The position numbers and the translations under genes were made by a program. A stretch of 64,000 nucleotides of DNA from positions 14,135,501-14,199,500 of the forward strand of contig NW_026947506.1 of NCBI RefSeq assembly GCF_034190915.1, in the 5' to 3' direction. Of this stretch, positions 34,701 to 47,599 are shown in pieces. The number at the start of each line of letters is the position of its first letter. The stretch's first letter is position 1. Origin of the DNA: Cavia porcellus. Lineage: Eukaryota > Chordata > Mammalia > Rodentia > Caviidae. Under the pieces are notes generated by a model. It made no database searches, was not told the origin of the DNA, and was given only the letters and a program-made list of their open reading frames with translations.

Positions 34701-36395
34701 CAGTCATGAGAAACATCATCTGTCTCTCCTTTACTACTTCTTTTTTCTTTTTGTATATAATAACAAAAGAACAGAAATATAGGGCTTCATTTGAAAGTGA
34801 CTCTCTCAATAGCCAACCTGCATGCCAGCATAGAGACTGTTCTTATCTCAAAACTAGTGCTCTCAACAAACACATGAAAAGATGAGGTGTAATGTAAGCA
34901 GGTGGATATCTGAAGACACCAAAGCACTCACATAGACGTCTCAAGGACGTTGATCACTGAGGAACGAAATAACCAGAGAACTTTGCCCACTGACATTCAC
35001 TACATTTTTCTTACTTAATGGTCCTTACCTTCTTTGAAGCCCCATAAAAAAATCCATAAATCTTTGTTCCCTGCAGTTGGCATTTTTTACCCTCTAACTG
35101 CCTATGCCCAGGACTCAAATCATATGTTTCCTTGCTTTCACACAACCTGCTGAGTGGTCACTGCTTTGTGTTGATCCTTGCACTTTGAACATTGTCTGGT
35201 AAGAAAATGGGTTTAAGAGCCTAAGTTGCAAGTGGTCATTTTAAACACACCACATTACATGGAGAACTTGGCCATTAAAGAATGGAGCATGTACTGTCCT
35301 CTGGTTATCTGTAATCACCTCTGGTTTGAGTAGCCACATGCCCACTCACTCATGATGCTTCAAAAGAATTAGGGAACAGTATTCTTCTTTTCTCTAATAA
35401 AAACATTCTTAACATTCTCCTTTAATTTGTGATCTAAACCACATTATTGGTTAGGTCACTGTGGTTTTTACACTGTGAAAACACAGTCTCTGTTTTTATT
35501 ACTGGCAGTAAAGTAGGACAGACATCATTAACAGAAATATGTTTTTGGTTGTTGAATATGGAATCCAGGAGGAGTTCACTGGATACCTGGCAAAGTCAAC
35601 CAAGTCAAAATAAATCACGTGCCATGTTAAAACTTCCTTTGAATTCTCATTTTCCTTTCATAAGTTCAACAGTGTGGGAAAATATTGGAAACCCTTGGGA
35701 ACTCACTATAAGTGTAAATAGTCAGAGATCTGAGATAAGTTGTGGATTGAAGACCCTGTCCTGCAGACATTTATAAATGTGAGGATGCAGACCAAGGACA
35801 TAACACAACACAGATACACACCTCCTACAGACATATGAGTTAGTCAGTAACTCCACTCTCCCTAGAATAGTATGGATGAGACTGTGCCTACTGCCACACA
35901 AGACAGGATGTTGGGTTGGTAGAGATACTGCGTAGGACAGAATGTGGGAAACTCTGAACTAACCCTGCCACAGAAAAGAAAAAAGGGGGACACAAGCACC
36001 AAAAACAAGAAGCTCAGAGTCTGAACCTAGCAAGTGAGACTGTACATCCCTGTCGGTAGTTCTGGTCACTTCCTATCAGACTTCATCCTAATTCCATACC
36101 ACCCTCTGCGTCTGTCACACAACATAACCACTGCATGATCAGGGTCTCCCAGAGTGCTCTCCAAGAAGGCCACACTCAGCAGAAGTCAGAGAAAGCTCTC
36201 TCTGCCAATGGATGTTGACTCTCAGCAATATTTTAATAAGGACACACACTTGGGTGCAGAGATAGCAGGAAGATCTTCCTGCTTTGGCCCACCTGAGCAG
36301 AGAATTCATGCAGCCTGACTCCTGACTCTTCATTGCTGACTGATGCCTTCTTCATTGCTCTCCCTCAGAGACAAGAGTGACAAAAAAAACAAACG
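34700..36395. other. no gene recognised
   Basis: AT-rich with no supported gene. The 109-codon frame at 35447-35776 has no recognisable domain. Confidence 0.4.
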
Positions 36396-36399
36396 TGCA

Positions 36400-36620
36400 A
36401 GACTAAGGGTCAAATAAAAGGTTGCAAGCCTAAGACTTCTGTACCAGGTTCTCTTCCATGATTTTGACTTTGCCTCACTTGGGAAGCATTTATGGGCTTT
36501 GATCCTGGCCTTTCAGATATGCCCCATTTTTTTCTCAAAGGACTCAGTGGGCTCTTTCTGAAAAAAAAAAATGTGTTGCATATGTGTTCAAAAGATTCTA
36601 GGGTTAATGTCCTACAATAC
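36400..36620. repeat. segment related to 45220-45410
   Basis: Shared blocks in the same order: 'agacttctg', 'ccaggttctc', 'ggactcagtgg', 'ctctttctga/ctctttttga' and 'aaatgtgt', at perhaps two-thirds identity. It could be a second copy of an LTR or of a promoter duplicate. Confidence 0.5.
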
Positions 36621-37149
36621 AATCAGTTTTCTAATCTTTGAAAACATGCTGAATCCACATTATGCCAGGAGAAAATAGAATAGAGGATGGGCTAACAGTT
36701 CAAAAAGTTAATATTGGAGAATAAGACAATCATCACTGTCAAGATTTGCACACTATCTCAAATTCTTTATTTTAAACCAAGAAGATGAATATGTGCCTCT
36801 TCTAAAGAAACACAATTGCTTCTTAAAGAAAAAGTTAGAGTTAAAATATAGCAGCATACTGTAAGAGAAAAAAATGGAAGAAAATCAAACATTGCTCCTC
36901 CCTAAGAAAAGTTTGCTACTTCACTCAGGGTCATAAAATGACCTAAAATATGAAGGTAAACATATAGCTAGACATGGGATCCAGAATAGATGCTACAATG
37001 GAGCCCCATGCTTGATCCACTTGGTCACTATCCAGTGATGCCACAGGGACACATACAGAATCGAGACTATAAGCTCTGCATGCCTAGCAGTTTCCTCCTC
37101 ACACACTGAAATTCTCTGCTATTCCACACAAATATTTCTGAAAGAAAAA

Positions 37150-37481
37150 TAATTTGGAGTTATGTGATACTCTCATTTACAATTGGTTGGATCAAAAAAT
37201 ATATAGGAGTATAGAGAGGCCACAGTGATGCCATATTTTCCCAGACACACCTGGTCAACAATGTTTTGGGAAAAAGTGCAGGCCTGGAAACTGACCCTAC
37301 TCCCATGTAAAAACACAAGCTCCTGTAAGGACAAGAAGCAAACAACTTATGTAATCTAAACATGTATGATTTGAGTTTCTTTGTTCTTTATTTCAATAAA
37401 CCTGCTTCCTTAGGCTGGCTGGCCAGCAGCCATTTTGCTGACCCTTCGTGTGTATGACCCTTTATTTTCCGTTTCCTTACA
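37150..37481 (+). repeat. old ERV 5' LTR
   Basis: It aligns with 39550-39830, sharing 'gcaggcctggaaact'-type text, 'tcctgtaaggacaagaagcaaaca', 'ttatgtaatctaa(a/g)catg' and 'tttctttgtt'. It contains 'caataaacctgcttcc' as a poly(A) signal region and ends in 'ccttaca'. The start is uncertain. Confidence 0.7.
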
Positions 37482-37494
37482 GAACCCCAATATC

Positions 37495-37513
37495 TGATGC
37501 CTGAACAGGGGAC
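37495..37513 (+). other. primer binding site-like, tRNA-Lys type
   Basis: TGATGCCTGAACAGGGGAC lies 13 bases after the LTR end. It resembles the tRNA-Lys3 type TGGCGCCCGAACAGGGAC with several changes. A strong splice donor, CTCAG|GTAAGTT, follows at 37619. Confidence 0.5.
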
Positions 37514-39549
37514 TCAACAATGGATATGTCTGCTGTGGAAGGTGACTTGCTTTTACTGTGTTCCTGGGGTGACCCAGCCCCTGATGGGTCCACTTCAATT
37601 TCCTTGGAAAATCCTCAGGTAAGTTATGGGGAATTTCCTGTCTGAAGTGCAGCAGAAACATAAGGCAGAACTAATTTTTCTCCTTAGAAGATGGCCTATG
37701 TGCTCTCTGAGCATAATTTAGTACAATTTTTGTGAAAAATTCATGACTATTGTCCTTTATATTCTGAGGGAGGAATGCTCATTATGGAGTATTGGGAAAA
37801 GATAGGCAATCTGCTGCATGTGGAGCCTGGAGTTCCCATCTCTGTCCTGCACACTGTACATTTCTGCAAGGATGCTACTCCCTCCTTTGGTGAAGGAACA
37901 AATGGAGCACCACATAGCTGACTTCCAGATCCTCTCCAGTGTGTGCTTCTGCTGCCTCTCCCTTAGTTGGTTAAGGCCCTATTTTCCTTTGCCCATTCAA
38001 CAGTTAGCTTCTCTATTCAAAGCTTTACAGCATCACACAAATCCTGCTGATGTGAACTCTGACTGTCCTTCTGGCAGGTCCTTCACAGCACTGCTTATAT
38101 ACTCACCACAGTTTTGGTGGACTGAGCCCCAAAGACTGGCCTCTCTCCTTACATTTTTTCATTTAACTCTTTTGCCAACTGGAGCTGTTGTTGCCATCCA
38201 GAGCAGCAAGGTATGTGTTGTTGAATAGTCTCACTTACCCCACTCACCTGGTAGTACTTTATGTCCCATTATCAATGCTATTCCTTCTCTTACCTCTTGA
38301 AGACTTACTCATACTTGCACATATACTCTCCTTGGTGCTGGTCTACCTGATGCCATTTTACCACTTACCAAAACTGATTGCTCCTTTTAGCTGTGCCCTA
38401 CTGTTTCTCTTTAAGTCTCTTTGGGTATGATGGTTCCATTTCTTTTTAAACACCCCAAGACCCAGGCTGATGGGGGCCAGTGCCTATGCTGACCTGGGGA
38501 TGAGGTTAAGCTTCTTTTCATCACCAACATGTCCTATGTGGATTCCTGCTGATTGCATTCACTCTGCATGGAATGAGATATCTCCATCTTTTTGTCTCTC
38601 TCCAATCAAGCCTGGCTGCCTGCGAAATGACAGAGGACAACAACTGCTGAGCTAGTCAGTGACCTGGTGTAATAGTAAAGTGCTGATCCAGTCTGCACAA
38701 AACTTGCTCCAAGCATCTGAAAAGGAATCCACTACTGAAAAGCTTCTTGTTGTGATAATTACCAAATTGACCATGCACTCTTTAATGTTGCTTTGTATTT
38801 ATTACTATGTGATTTGCAACCCACCATGGACACCATATAGTCCCACAACTTCCAGGAAAGATTGTAATACAATATTTGGGTGCAATAGGCAAAAATAGAT
38901 AATGTCTCTCATTTCTGTCTTGCTCTAGAAAGAGAAATAATGTACATTTTGGGTCTTGTCTGTTTCTGGTAGGCAAGGACAATGCCTCTCTAACTAATTA
39001 CAACATTTTCTCCACTATTCCAAACAAAATTATAACATATGCTGGCTATCCACATTTTGGCATTCTCACCCTTAAAAACCCTGATAATGCTGTTAAAATT
39101 CTCACTCCATATGTAGCAACTTCAAATGGTTGATGTGCTCATATTGAAAACTGTACAACTCAATGTCTTTGGCTTTCTAAAATTTCTTTAAATTGTTCTA
39201 ATTAAGAGCACATATGGTATGGACATGGACATGTTCCTCTCCTTGCTGGTTTATGCAATGAAATTGCTCAAATATGCTGTTGTAATTTGTCTGATGAAAG
39301 AAAATTCTTCAATGGGAAACTTCATTTTTTATCAGAACTTACCAAACAGATACATATCTGTTTGATACAGATACATATATGTTGAGCCCAAAGGCTCAAC
39401 ACTGGATTATGGAATTTCCTTACAGGATGGTTACCAAATATCAATTGAATAACACAAATGTTTCATTATGCTGTCACTGTCCTTATCTGAATAATTAGTA
39501 TTGGGAAGTCTTATACAATGCATCTCATCCCTACACAAAATATTCATAC
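37514..39549 (+). mobile_element. interior of the old LTR-flanked ERV (about 2 kb, undefined)
   Basis: Only about 2 kb lie between the paired LTRs, so most of a provirus is missing. I find no intact gene and no firm pol motif. The longest frame, 136 codons at 37818-38228, has hydrophobic runs but no recognised domain. The 39160-39340 stretch has an Env-like texture (Cys-rich, 'WYGHGHVPLLAGLC') that I cannot confirm. Confidence 0.5.
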
Positions 39550-39830
39550 AAAAAATGCCAGCTTATAACGTGGTAAGAAATCATAAACTGAAAAAAGAAG
39601 AGGGAAGTTGTAGAGAGACTACACTGACTCCATTTTGTCCCAGACATAATTGATTGACATTTTGGAAAAAAGTACAGGCCTTGAAACTTTGAGACCATCT
39701 CAAGGTAAAAAGATGAGGTCCTGTAAGGACAAGAAGCAAACAAGTTATATAGTCTAAGCATGTGCAATTTGATTTTCTTTGTTATTTATCTCAAAATCTG
39801 CTTGTGAAGCAGCAAGCAGGACCTGGAATC
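39550..39830 (+). repeat. old ERV 3' LTR (truncated)
   Basis: The partner of 37150-37481, with 'tttgtcccagaca', 'tcctgtaaggacaagaagcaaaca' and 'agcatgtgcaatttgattttctttgtt'. Divergence by eye is roughly a fifth to a quarter, so this insertion is old. Confidence 0.65.
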
Positions 39831-39839
39831 CAGTCCTGG

Positions 39840-40420
39840 TACTTGCTTTCATGCTGGTTTAATTCCACTGCACAGGGAAGCCTTTGAACTTTGCTCTCAG
39901 GCCGCAAGACCATGCCCTGTGTCTGAAATTACCAAAGGACACATGGAGTGCCTGTGGGCTTAACCAGCCCACTACCAATGAGGGCCAAGAGGCAAGCAGT
40001 TGCCAGCAGTCTGTCCCATGAGCCAAAAGTGGGCCAGGTGATTCCCAGTGCATCCAGGAAGCTTTGAAACATTGCTCAAAACCTGGAAATAAGTGCAACT
40101 GCAGCTGGCACTGAGGAATGTGATGCCACACTGGGACCTTGGACCAGGTTTCTGTGAGCTTCCTGCATGACTCCCACCAGACCTGGGGAATAATGGGTGC
40201 TGCCCTCAGACCTTGGCCATCTCAGCTGCCCACTTCCTACACAACTCCAGTCAGTATGAGGAACACCACACTGCCCTGGGACCTTGGCCTTCACCCCACG
40301 GATTCCCCGACCCAGGACATCTGCTGGCCCCTCAGTAACACTCCCTACATGCTGGACCTAATACAGCTCTGATCTTCAGTTCCCAGCATTTCTCCCAGAA
40401 TCTTGGACAACAGTAGATTA
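39840..40420. other. GC-richer unassigned segment with a partial internal repeat
   Basis: The strings '(c)cacactgggaccttggacc' near 40128 and 'ccacactgccctgggaccttggcc' near 40266 lie about 135 bp apart, suggesting two monomers. It could be an L1 5'UTR or LTR relic. No coding evidence. Confidence 0.35.
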
Positions 40421-40429
40421 ACTGTTAGC

Positions 40430-40875
40430 TTGAAGGGAGATTCAGTAACTGCATCACACAAACAGATCTCAGGAGACTCCAGTCAGTGTAGTGAGTATGC
40501 CCCTTAAATAGAGGGGTACAGTGGGTAAATACAGCCAGTAGTAAAGCTCCTTCCAACCAAATGTAGGACGTTGGTGAGTCTGCGTACGTTTGAAAAGTAT
40601 AATCAAATAATATATGTCTACATAGGCATTTCCCCCCACAATCTCTCGCATGTGTATATCTTTCACATAATACAGATAGATACCTTTGAGGATATGAAAA
40701 CAATTAAATCTATTATCTTATCAATTTCAATCCTATTTGTGATGCCATAACACTTAACATAGTTGTCAGTGTATCTCCAGATTGTCATTAGTATGTATAA
40801 GAGAAAAATCAAGTTTTCATTAATATCTCCCTATTTTCAAAATCCACACATCCACTATCATTAAATTTTCTATTT
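40430..40875. other. no gene recognised
   Basis: A 92-codon minus-strand frame lies here (40425-40703) with no recognised domain. Confidence 0.35.
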
Positions 40876-40879
40876 TATC

Positions 40880-41230
40880 AGATTTTTGTAGGTGCTAAGT
40901 ATGAATCTGATCATGCAATAATTTTTCTGAACATAATATTTCAATTTATGATTTTCAGTTTCGTTCAAGCTGTAGTGAATGGCAGGCATGCTATTCATTT
41001 TTCAGACTGTACATTATTCCAGTGCATTATAAAGAATCCTATTCTTATGCACTGAAACACTTACATGGTGCTGAACACACTCTAAATGCTGAATTCTGTA
41101 CATTTTGTTATAAGGGGAATTGTTGTCTCAAAGACTATCATACAGATTCTCTAAAGGATATTAACATATTGATCTGATCTTTTAGAAGGCTCCTGGAATA
41201 TACTCTACAATGATACATTACATTCTTGTT
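40880..41230 (-). repeat. possible L1 ORF2 3'-end fragment
   Basis: On the minus strand it echoes the L1 ORF2 C-terminal region: the plus strand has 'gaacataatatttcaatttatgattttcagtttcgttcaagctgtagtgaatggcagg' and 'ttattccagtgcattata'. Highly decayed. Confidence 0.45.
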
Positions 41231-41239
41231 TCTTTTTTG

Positions 41240-42675
41240 CTGTCTCTGTGTCTGTCTCTCCTTACTGGGGGAAATAAGGGTAACAAGAATTCTTCATGCA
41301 GTGCACATGTAGTATTACTTCCTTTTAGCAAGATGTCCTCTGGAACTTATCTATATTAAAATTTTCTTCCTCTGACAGCTATTTTGCATGGTAATAAAAA
41401 GCTCATTGATAGAAATGGGATTACATAAGCAGGCAAACTGGCAAGGCAGTTTACCCAAAGTTAAAACAGTTAGAAAGGTTTCCAAACCAGCATAAAGTGG
41501 AACTACAAATGCAAGTGCTCTATCTTGAGCTACATACATTGTTGGTGGTTTGTGTTCAGACTGCTCAGGCTCATGTCTGAGCATTGAAAATGTCTACCTT
41601 ATCCCCTTGTCAGTGTCATGCAAGCCACACAGTGTGAACAAAGTGGAGAATCTCATAAGGATCATCATCCTAAAAACAACTCAAAGCAAAGAAAAAAAAC
41701 AAAATTCATAATGTTCCTTTTTCCAAATACTGTTATTGTCCTGATTCAGTTCTTTTAGAAAACCCAATTAATACAACACTCAAACAAGATACAATAATTT
41801 AAGTATCATGTTGTATAGAGGACTTTAAGAGGACTTGAAGCTTATGAATGCAGTGATACTACTAGAGTTAGAAAGAATATCATGATCAACTAAAAGGAAG
41901 TGGAAAATGAAATGTGTTGACAGTGCACAGAATATACCTAATTCATCAAACATTACTTATACACATTAAATCCTCTGAACATGCTCAACACATTTGCTTA
42001 CTCTGTGTTTAGGGACATATACATTTATGTTACATAATATAAATGTTACAATAAAATACTAAAATCTCATGTAATCCACTGAATATAGTCCACTGTAATC
42101 ACCAGTTGTTCAACATCAGTGTCCTGTTGCTGAAGAACAGTGATTTATCATTGCTGTCCTCCATCATGAGTAAGTATTGTACTATACATCATTAGTGCAC
42201 AAAAACAATAAAATTGAAAAGTAAAGTAAGTTTCCATTAGGTTATTTTCTGTATTTTTCAGAAAGTTTTTCCTGGGCCTAGAGAGAATTCAAAATGTTAG
42301 TATCTATTGGACATAAATCCCAGAATTCATATTTTGCATTGAAAGAAGGTCATTCTCAATTTTTCAGAACAGTTGTAACATTTGTCACAGTCCCCAAGTG
42401 GCAGAGAGTAAAGTTGTGAATTATCGTACATCACCGATGTTTAAATTACCCAATAACTGAAATCTTGGTACATCATAGTTAAAAATAATCTCCAACTTAA
42501 ACTGGCTTAGTGACACATATATATTGTGCCCACATTAAAAGAGTTACAAACACTATTAAAAATTCAACCACTGAGAGCAACTTAGTAAGACATGATCTCA
42601 ACAATTTTTAGAAAATTATAAACTTAGACAAAATTCCAGAGTTTAGTCCCTAAAGAAACAAACATATAAAAACCC
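41240..42675. other. no gene recognised
   Basis: AT-rich, nothing supported. Confidence 0.45.
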
Positions 42676-42679
42676 AAGT

Positions 42680-42800
42680 ATGCTGAGCTTGGTGCAGTAT
42701 ACCTGTAATCCAAGCTCTATTGAGGCTGAGGCAAAAAGATTGTCATGAATTTGAATCCACCCTACACTACAAAGGAGATCCAATCTCAAAAAAAATTAAG
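42680..42800 (+). repeat. B1-like SINE
   Basis: 'tgagcttggtgcagtatacctgtaatccaagc', 'gaggctgaggcaaaaagattgtcatgaatttgaatcca' and 'gatccaatctcaaaaaaaa' are B1/Alu blocks in plus orientation. Confidence 0.85.
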
Positions 42801-43250
42801 TAACTGATTATCAAGAATACCTTTAAGTCTTTAGTACACTGGAGATGGTCCATGCCATTCCACTATAGCTATAGTGTTTACATAAATTTTAAATCTATAA
42901 CAAGGCCAGTTTCCTAATTTTCAATTTTGCCTCAAAAATGATTCCATGAACTAACCAGTGGTAGTAAAGGGCATACTTCTGTATTATAAAACTTCCTTCC
43001 TTTTTCAAGCCTGTGACCTTTGTCCACCTCACAGAACAAGCAAGCACACAAATGTGCCTTCATGTTTACCCTAAGAACAATCTGAGTTTCAGAGATCTTT
43101 TATATTATAGACACTATTATTTGCTAAACAAAAAACTCTTTATATCTAAACATTGACATGCAGAACATCTTTCATTTCAGGTTTGTACCATACTATGGCT
43201 CTTTGAAAGTCTAACTCAAGCAGCATTTTTGTATTTAAAGAAAAGTAACA

Positions 43251-43366
43251 GGGGCTGGGGATTTAGCTCAACAGCATAAGCGCCTGCCTTGCAAGCAGGC
43301 AGTCATGAGTTCGATCCCTGGTAGCGATAAAAATGAAAAAGACAAAAAAAAAAAAAAAAAAAAAAA
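43251..43366 (+). repeat. ID-type SINE with 14-bp target-site duplication
   Basis: The head, pol III boxes and 'gataaaaatgaaaaagac' tail match the copy at 1625. The exact 14-mer AAAGAAAAGTAACA flanks it at 43237-43250 and 43366-43379. The low divergence, long A tail and perfect duplication indicate a young insertion. Confidence 0.95.
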
Positions 43367-43379
43367 AAGAAAAGTAACA

Positions 43380-44465
43380 ATCAGGCCAAGCACGATATCC
43401 CTTAATACAGAGAAGCCACCAGGGCTCCATTCTGCTTGTACATATACGACATAAATATGCACCTGTAAATGACCCAATACAAGATTCTCTCAATGTAGGT
43501 TTAATAAGCAGCCTCTTTGGGAAGTTGTCTCTGGCAGCTATACTTTCCCCTTCCCTTGCTAAGCCTTTAACACCCACTACATTTTCCGAAGTGTTCTAAC
43601 TCCATGTCAGAACTCACTTAAACAATCTAATTGTGAGTGGAAGTGTCAGTTACATAATAAAAATTTGAAATTTCTTTGGCACTACTCTATATGGAACTCA
43701 GGAGTTTATGGGGTGTTTGGCAGGTGATCCTCCACTGTGGCACATCACCACATGTTTTTTAACTCTCAGGACTTTTTTTAATACCCAACACTGGTTTAGA
43801 AACATAGGAAGATAGTGGAAATTTAGAAGATCACTACTAAGATTAAAAAGCAAAATTTGAAGAGTTGTGTGTATGAGACCCTGCATCACAGATATTTACA
43901 ACCCTCAGACCTTTTAACTGTGCTGCAGACAAGCATTAAACCAGAGATCTAGCTCACTACCACTGCATTCACCTCCAATTTTCATCTGGGCCTGGATTTC
44001 CCCAACATCTTTCCTATTCCCAGAATGCTATAGATGCAAATATAGCCGTGGGTTCCTCAAGAGAGCACTCAGGCTGTAGGTGTCACAGTGGGCAAAAGGT
44101 CCTGAGAACTCAAAACTAGTCTTGCTCTAGCAATGTTATAGGCAGCTTAAGAAAATACAAATATTATGGGCAGTCAGAGAGGGCCAGGCCCTCAATGGAG
44201 CCAGTGGAGAAGACCAGATATCACTCCACAATGGAGGTAACAAACACTTCCCACTGTGGGCCATATCTCCAAACAAAAGACAATACAAACAGAACTTCAT
44301 GCTAGTATAAACACCAGGGATTTATATTCTCAATAGGTATCCATCAACTTGAGGTAGACAGAAGCCACCATTCCATCGCCCTACAGCAAAGATCCTGCTC
44401 CCCCTTGCTACCTTCCCTATTGGATCTCAATTTCCTCAATTTTACCTTAGCAACTGACTCATAAT
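43380..44465. other. no gene recognised
   Basis: Nothing supported apart from ordinary intergenic sequence. Confidence 0.4.
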
Positions 44466-44469
44466 CTTA

Positions 44470-45730
44470 TTGATTGACTCTAATTCTGTTGCACCTCAGG
44501 CCTCTCTGCATTGCGAGATCCTATTCCCCCCGCCCCAGACTCACCTTGTGGTTTTGCTGTTCTAAAATCCCTAGAAAAGTTGAAGTTCCCAGAATCCGGA
44601 CATCTAGTAAGTGCATCTACCAACAAGGGGAAAAAGGAACAGATATGGACTCAATATCCAACTCACACTACATCAGGATCTGGAGCTAACCTTGGGGGAC
44701 CTCAGAAACCACAGTTATGGATTTTTTTTTCCCGGTGGCACCTGGCTTCAAACTCAGGCTTGTCGCGCTTTCTCAGTCAGGCTCTGTGCTATATCCTAGA
44801 CTCTAATCGACCACAGATAGTTTGGACCAATTCTATCTGGACCTTTTACAGATTTTTCCCCACTTCAGAGTCCCCGTCCCAAAACGTTACCATTGCGCAG
44901 CTTGAGGGTCTCCTAGGGTCTTTCCTATACAGGCTGTAGCTTGTAGAAATCACAGAAAGCAGCCCAAAAAGCTAGGGTCTTTCTAGCAATGTGCTAGGGA
45001 CGGCCCATAAAGCTAGGGTTCTTCCAACAATGTGCTAGGGACAAGCACTTTAGCGCCATGACACCGGAAGAGCCCTCCCCTTTTGCTGTCTCTGATTGGA
45101 CAATTTATACCGTTTTCTCCATTTTCATTGATTGACGCATTCTATTGAACGCTCTCGGAACCAACCGGAAAACAGAAACAAATCTTTATCTGCAAGAGTG
45201 GAGCTTAGGTGTAAGACTGTAATGCAAAGACTTCTGGGCCAGGTTCTCCTATAAAACACTAATCTCATGTAACCTGCCTAATAACACTTGCATTTAGACT
45301 TTACCCTGAGGTCTCAGAGTTGACACTATTTTCTAAGAGGACTCAGTGGAGACTCTTTTTGAACATTTCTAAACACAAAAATGTGTCTAGAAGATTGTGA
45401 TATCGTGGACTGAAATTCCGAACGAATAGAGTTTTTGGCGCGAGGAAAGAAAAAATTTTTGAAGAAATAGTAGCCTTTATTTAAAGGACGAGGAGGAGCA
45501 CCGCACAGCCATAGACAGCTGGTCCTCTTCTGACAGGGACATGGGATATGGGACATATATATAACTTCTGACCAGGTTTGCACTTAGGTTGGACACTGTT
45601 GACACTCAAAGCAGCTGATAGGGACTTTTTTCGCGCTGCCGGCAGAAGGGAAAGAGGTTGTCATAGGGGAAGACGGAAGTGACTTCAGGGTAAACATCCC
45701 TTGGTCCTGCCTCGCCCCGCGGTAATATGG
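44470..45730. promoter_or_regulatory. CpG-enriched, promoter-like segment (LTR or gene promoter)
   Basis: In an otherwise CpG-poor window this stretch holds clustered CpGs ('cgcgctgccggc', 'ggcgcgagg', 'cgccccgcgg', 'ggacggcc'). On the minus strand an ETS-like CACTTCCG lies near 45675, a TATA-type TTATATATAT at 45555-45564, and TTTAAATAAA at about 45478-45487, an order like U3-R of an LTR. On the plus-strand side, near 45066-45110, lie 'ccggaag' and 'ctgattggac', an inverted CCAAT box. A KZFP or other gene promoter is the alternative. The 142-codon frame at 44511-44939 is not convincing as a gene. Confidence 0.4.
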
Positions 45731-45919
45731 TATCTAGGACAAAATCCTTTCACCATCCTACTACATGTCAAGTATGAGTTCATGTTCTCTAAAATCAAAG
45801 AATACATTTTAGGAACAATGGAGGTTAATAGCGAAATATATTTAGGGAGAGAAAGAAAGCTTCTGCCTAAGAGATAGAGAAGATGTCCTGAGTGGATTGC
45901 CAAAAACTGTCTTTTTAGA

Positions 45920-46010
45920 GAATTTTCTTTTTTGATACTAGCAATGAAACTCACATCCTCACACTTGTCAGATAAGTGCTTATACCACTGTGCTAAATTC
46001 CCAGCATCTT
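45920..46010 (-). repeat. old tRNA-derived SINE relic
   Basis: The plus strand reads 'ttttttgatactagcaatgaaactcacatcc', 'gcttataccactgtgctaaattcccagc', an ID-like unit in reverse complement, more diverged than the other copies. Confidence 0.65.
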
Positions 46011-46014
46011 CTAG

Positions 46015-47595
46015 GGACTTTCATAAAAGAAAATAATGAGGTTAAGTCGGTCCAAAGCAGGGGAAAATGGGAAATCACAAGGTGGGTGTAAGGCAGAACA
46101 AAACTGTGGTCAACCAATAACATTAATGGCTTAGGTAAAATTGATTAAATGAGGAAAAAATGGGGGAGTGAGTAACATAGTAAGTGGACATCCTTAACAG
46201 CAGTGGCTCTTGTTGTATCGGTTAGGGTACTGACCACTGTCTTCCTCAGAGTCATAGAGAGCTGTTTGAATTGTTGATCCTTAGGATGTGGATGTGTTTT
46301 ATTAGCCTTTTATCTTGATGGCTGGCTCTCAGTGGGAGGTGATTGTCTTTTCCAAGGCTGCAAGGTATCTGAACTTCTGTTCTTTCTCCTTTGAGGGATC
46401 AACCCTGTTTGACTACCTATTATATTTCTAACTAACTCTGCTGCCTGTTACAGTTCCAGGGCAAATAGTCTAGTAAAGAAGCAATTGCCTTATGTCCAAA
46501 AACAACCTGGCAGCCCAAACTACAGGCCAGCCCAGAACACAGTAAAGGAAGAACTGGATGTTTGAGAGGTAAATATTTGCCAATGACATAGCTGGCTTTG
46601 ACCTGAAGATTTTCACACTATTTCTTTCCATCCATTAATTTTTCGGCTAAGAAAATGAGCATCTGTCCTATAAAAGGAAAACAAAACATTAGTAATAAAT
46701 CAAGGAACCATTCTATAAAAGAGCAAAAATGAAAAAAGCAAACATTTCAACTCTTCCATGCAAGTTTGCTGCTCGTTCAGGGTCAAACCCTACCCAACCC
46801 ATGTTTGAACATAAGCATACTGCCAAGCCTGAGGGTCAGAAGTGCAGTCCCATTTCTCATCCACTGAACTATTTCCTTGTGATGAGAAGGGAAATATAAG
46901 GACTTCTCCCTGTAATTTTTCTGTCCTCACAAATTAAAATTTTGCCTCTTTGAAGACATTAATCTTCCTAGAAAGAACATATTGGCTCGTGCCACGTAAT
47001 ATATTTGTTAAGTTAGTGAGCTTAAGAGATGCGTAAGATATTAAAAGAGCACTATTCTAGGTGTGTTTAGAGGTAATGTGAGTTTCCTATGACCCAATAA
47101 ATCTGGTCCCTGGATCGTTTCTCTTTGGCTCCTTCTATAGTTTTGTACCTGAATGTTGTAAAATAGTTACCAGTGTTTTTACTTCTATTTGTTAAGATGT
47201 TTCTCCATTGGAAATAACCGAAAGCAAACTACAACCTGAAACAATGAGACAAAGTGAGCCCACTTTTCTTAAATTCTGTGTGTCAGGAAGTTCATCCCTG
47301 TAGCTAAGTAACTAAGTACATAAATAAATACATAAAAAGCTAATAAAAATCAGATCAGTTAGGTGTCTCTCCTAAATAATCTTCCAAACACATCAATTAC
47401 TTTGATCAAATATTTGAGTGACTGATGCCTTCTAATGTATCATATATAAGAAGGATATCACTGAGGCTGTGCTCTACCAAAGTGGGTACCATTCATAATG
47501 CTGTGCTTGTTACTGCTTCCTGGTTGTGATGATTTGACCAGGTTTCTTCTAGCACACCTTTCTATACTTCCAGTTTTAGGTAAACCAACTTTATT
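46015..47595. other. no gene recognised
   Basis: AT-rich, nothing supported. Confidence 0.45.
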
Positions 47596-47599
47596 TAAG

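Noticed and set aside
37818..38228. 136-codon host gene
   Set aside because: No domain or start context; it lies between two ERV LTRs.
44511..44939. 142-codon host gene
   Set aside because: Overlaps frames in two other registers, no domain, and lies in a CpG-rich segment where stops are scarcer.
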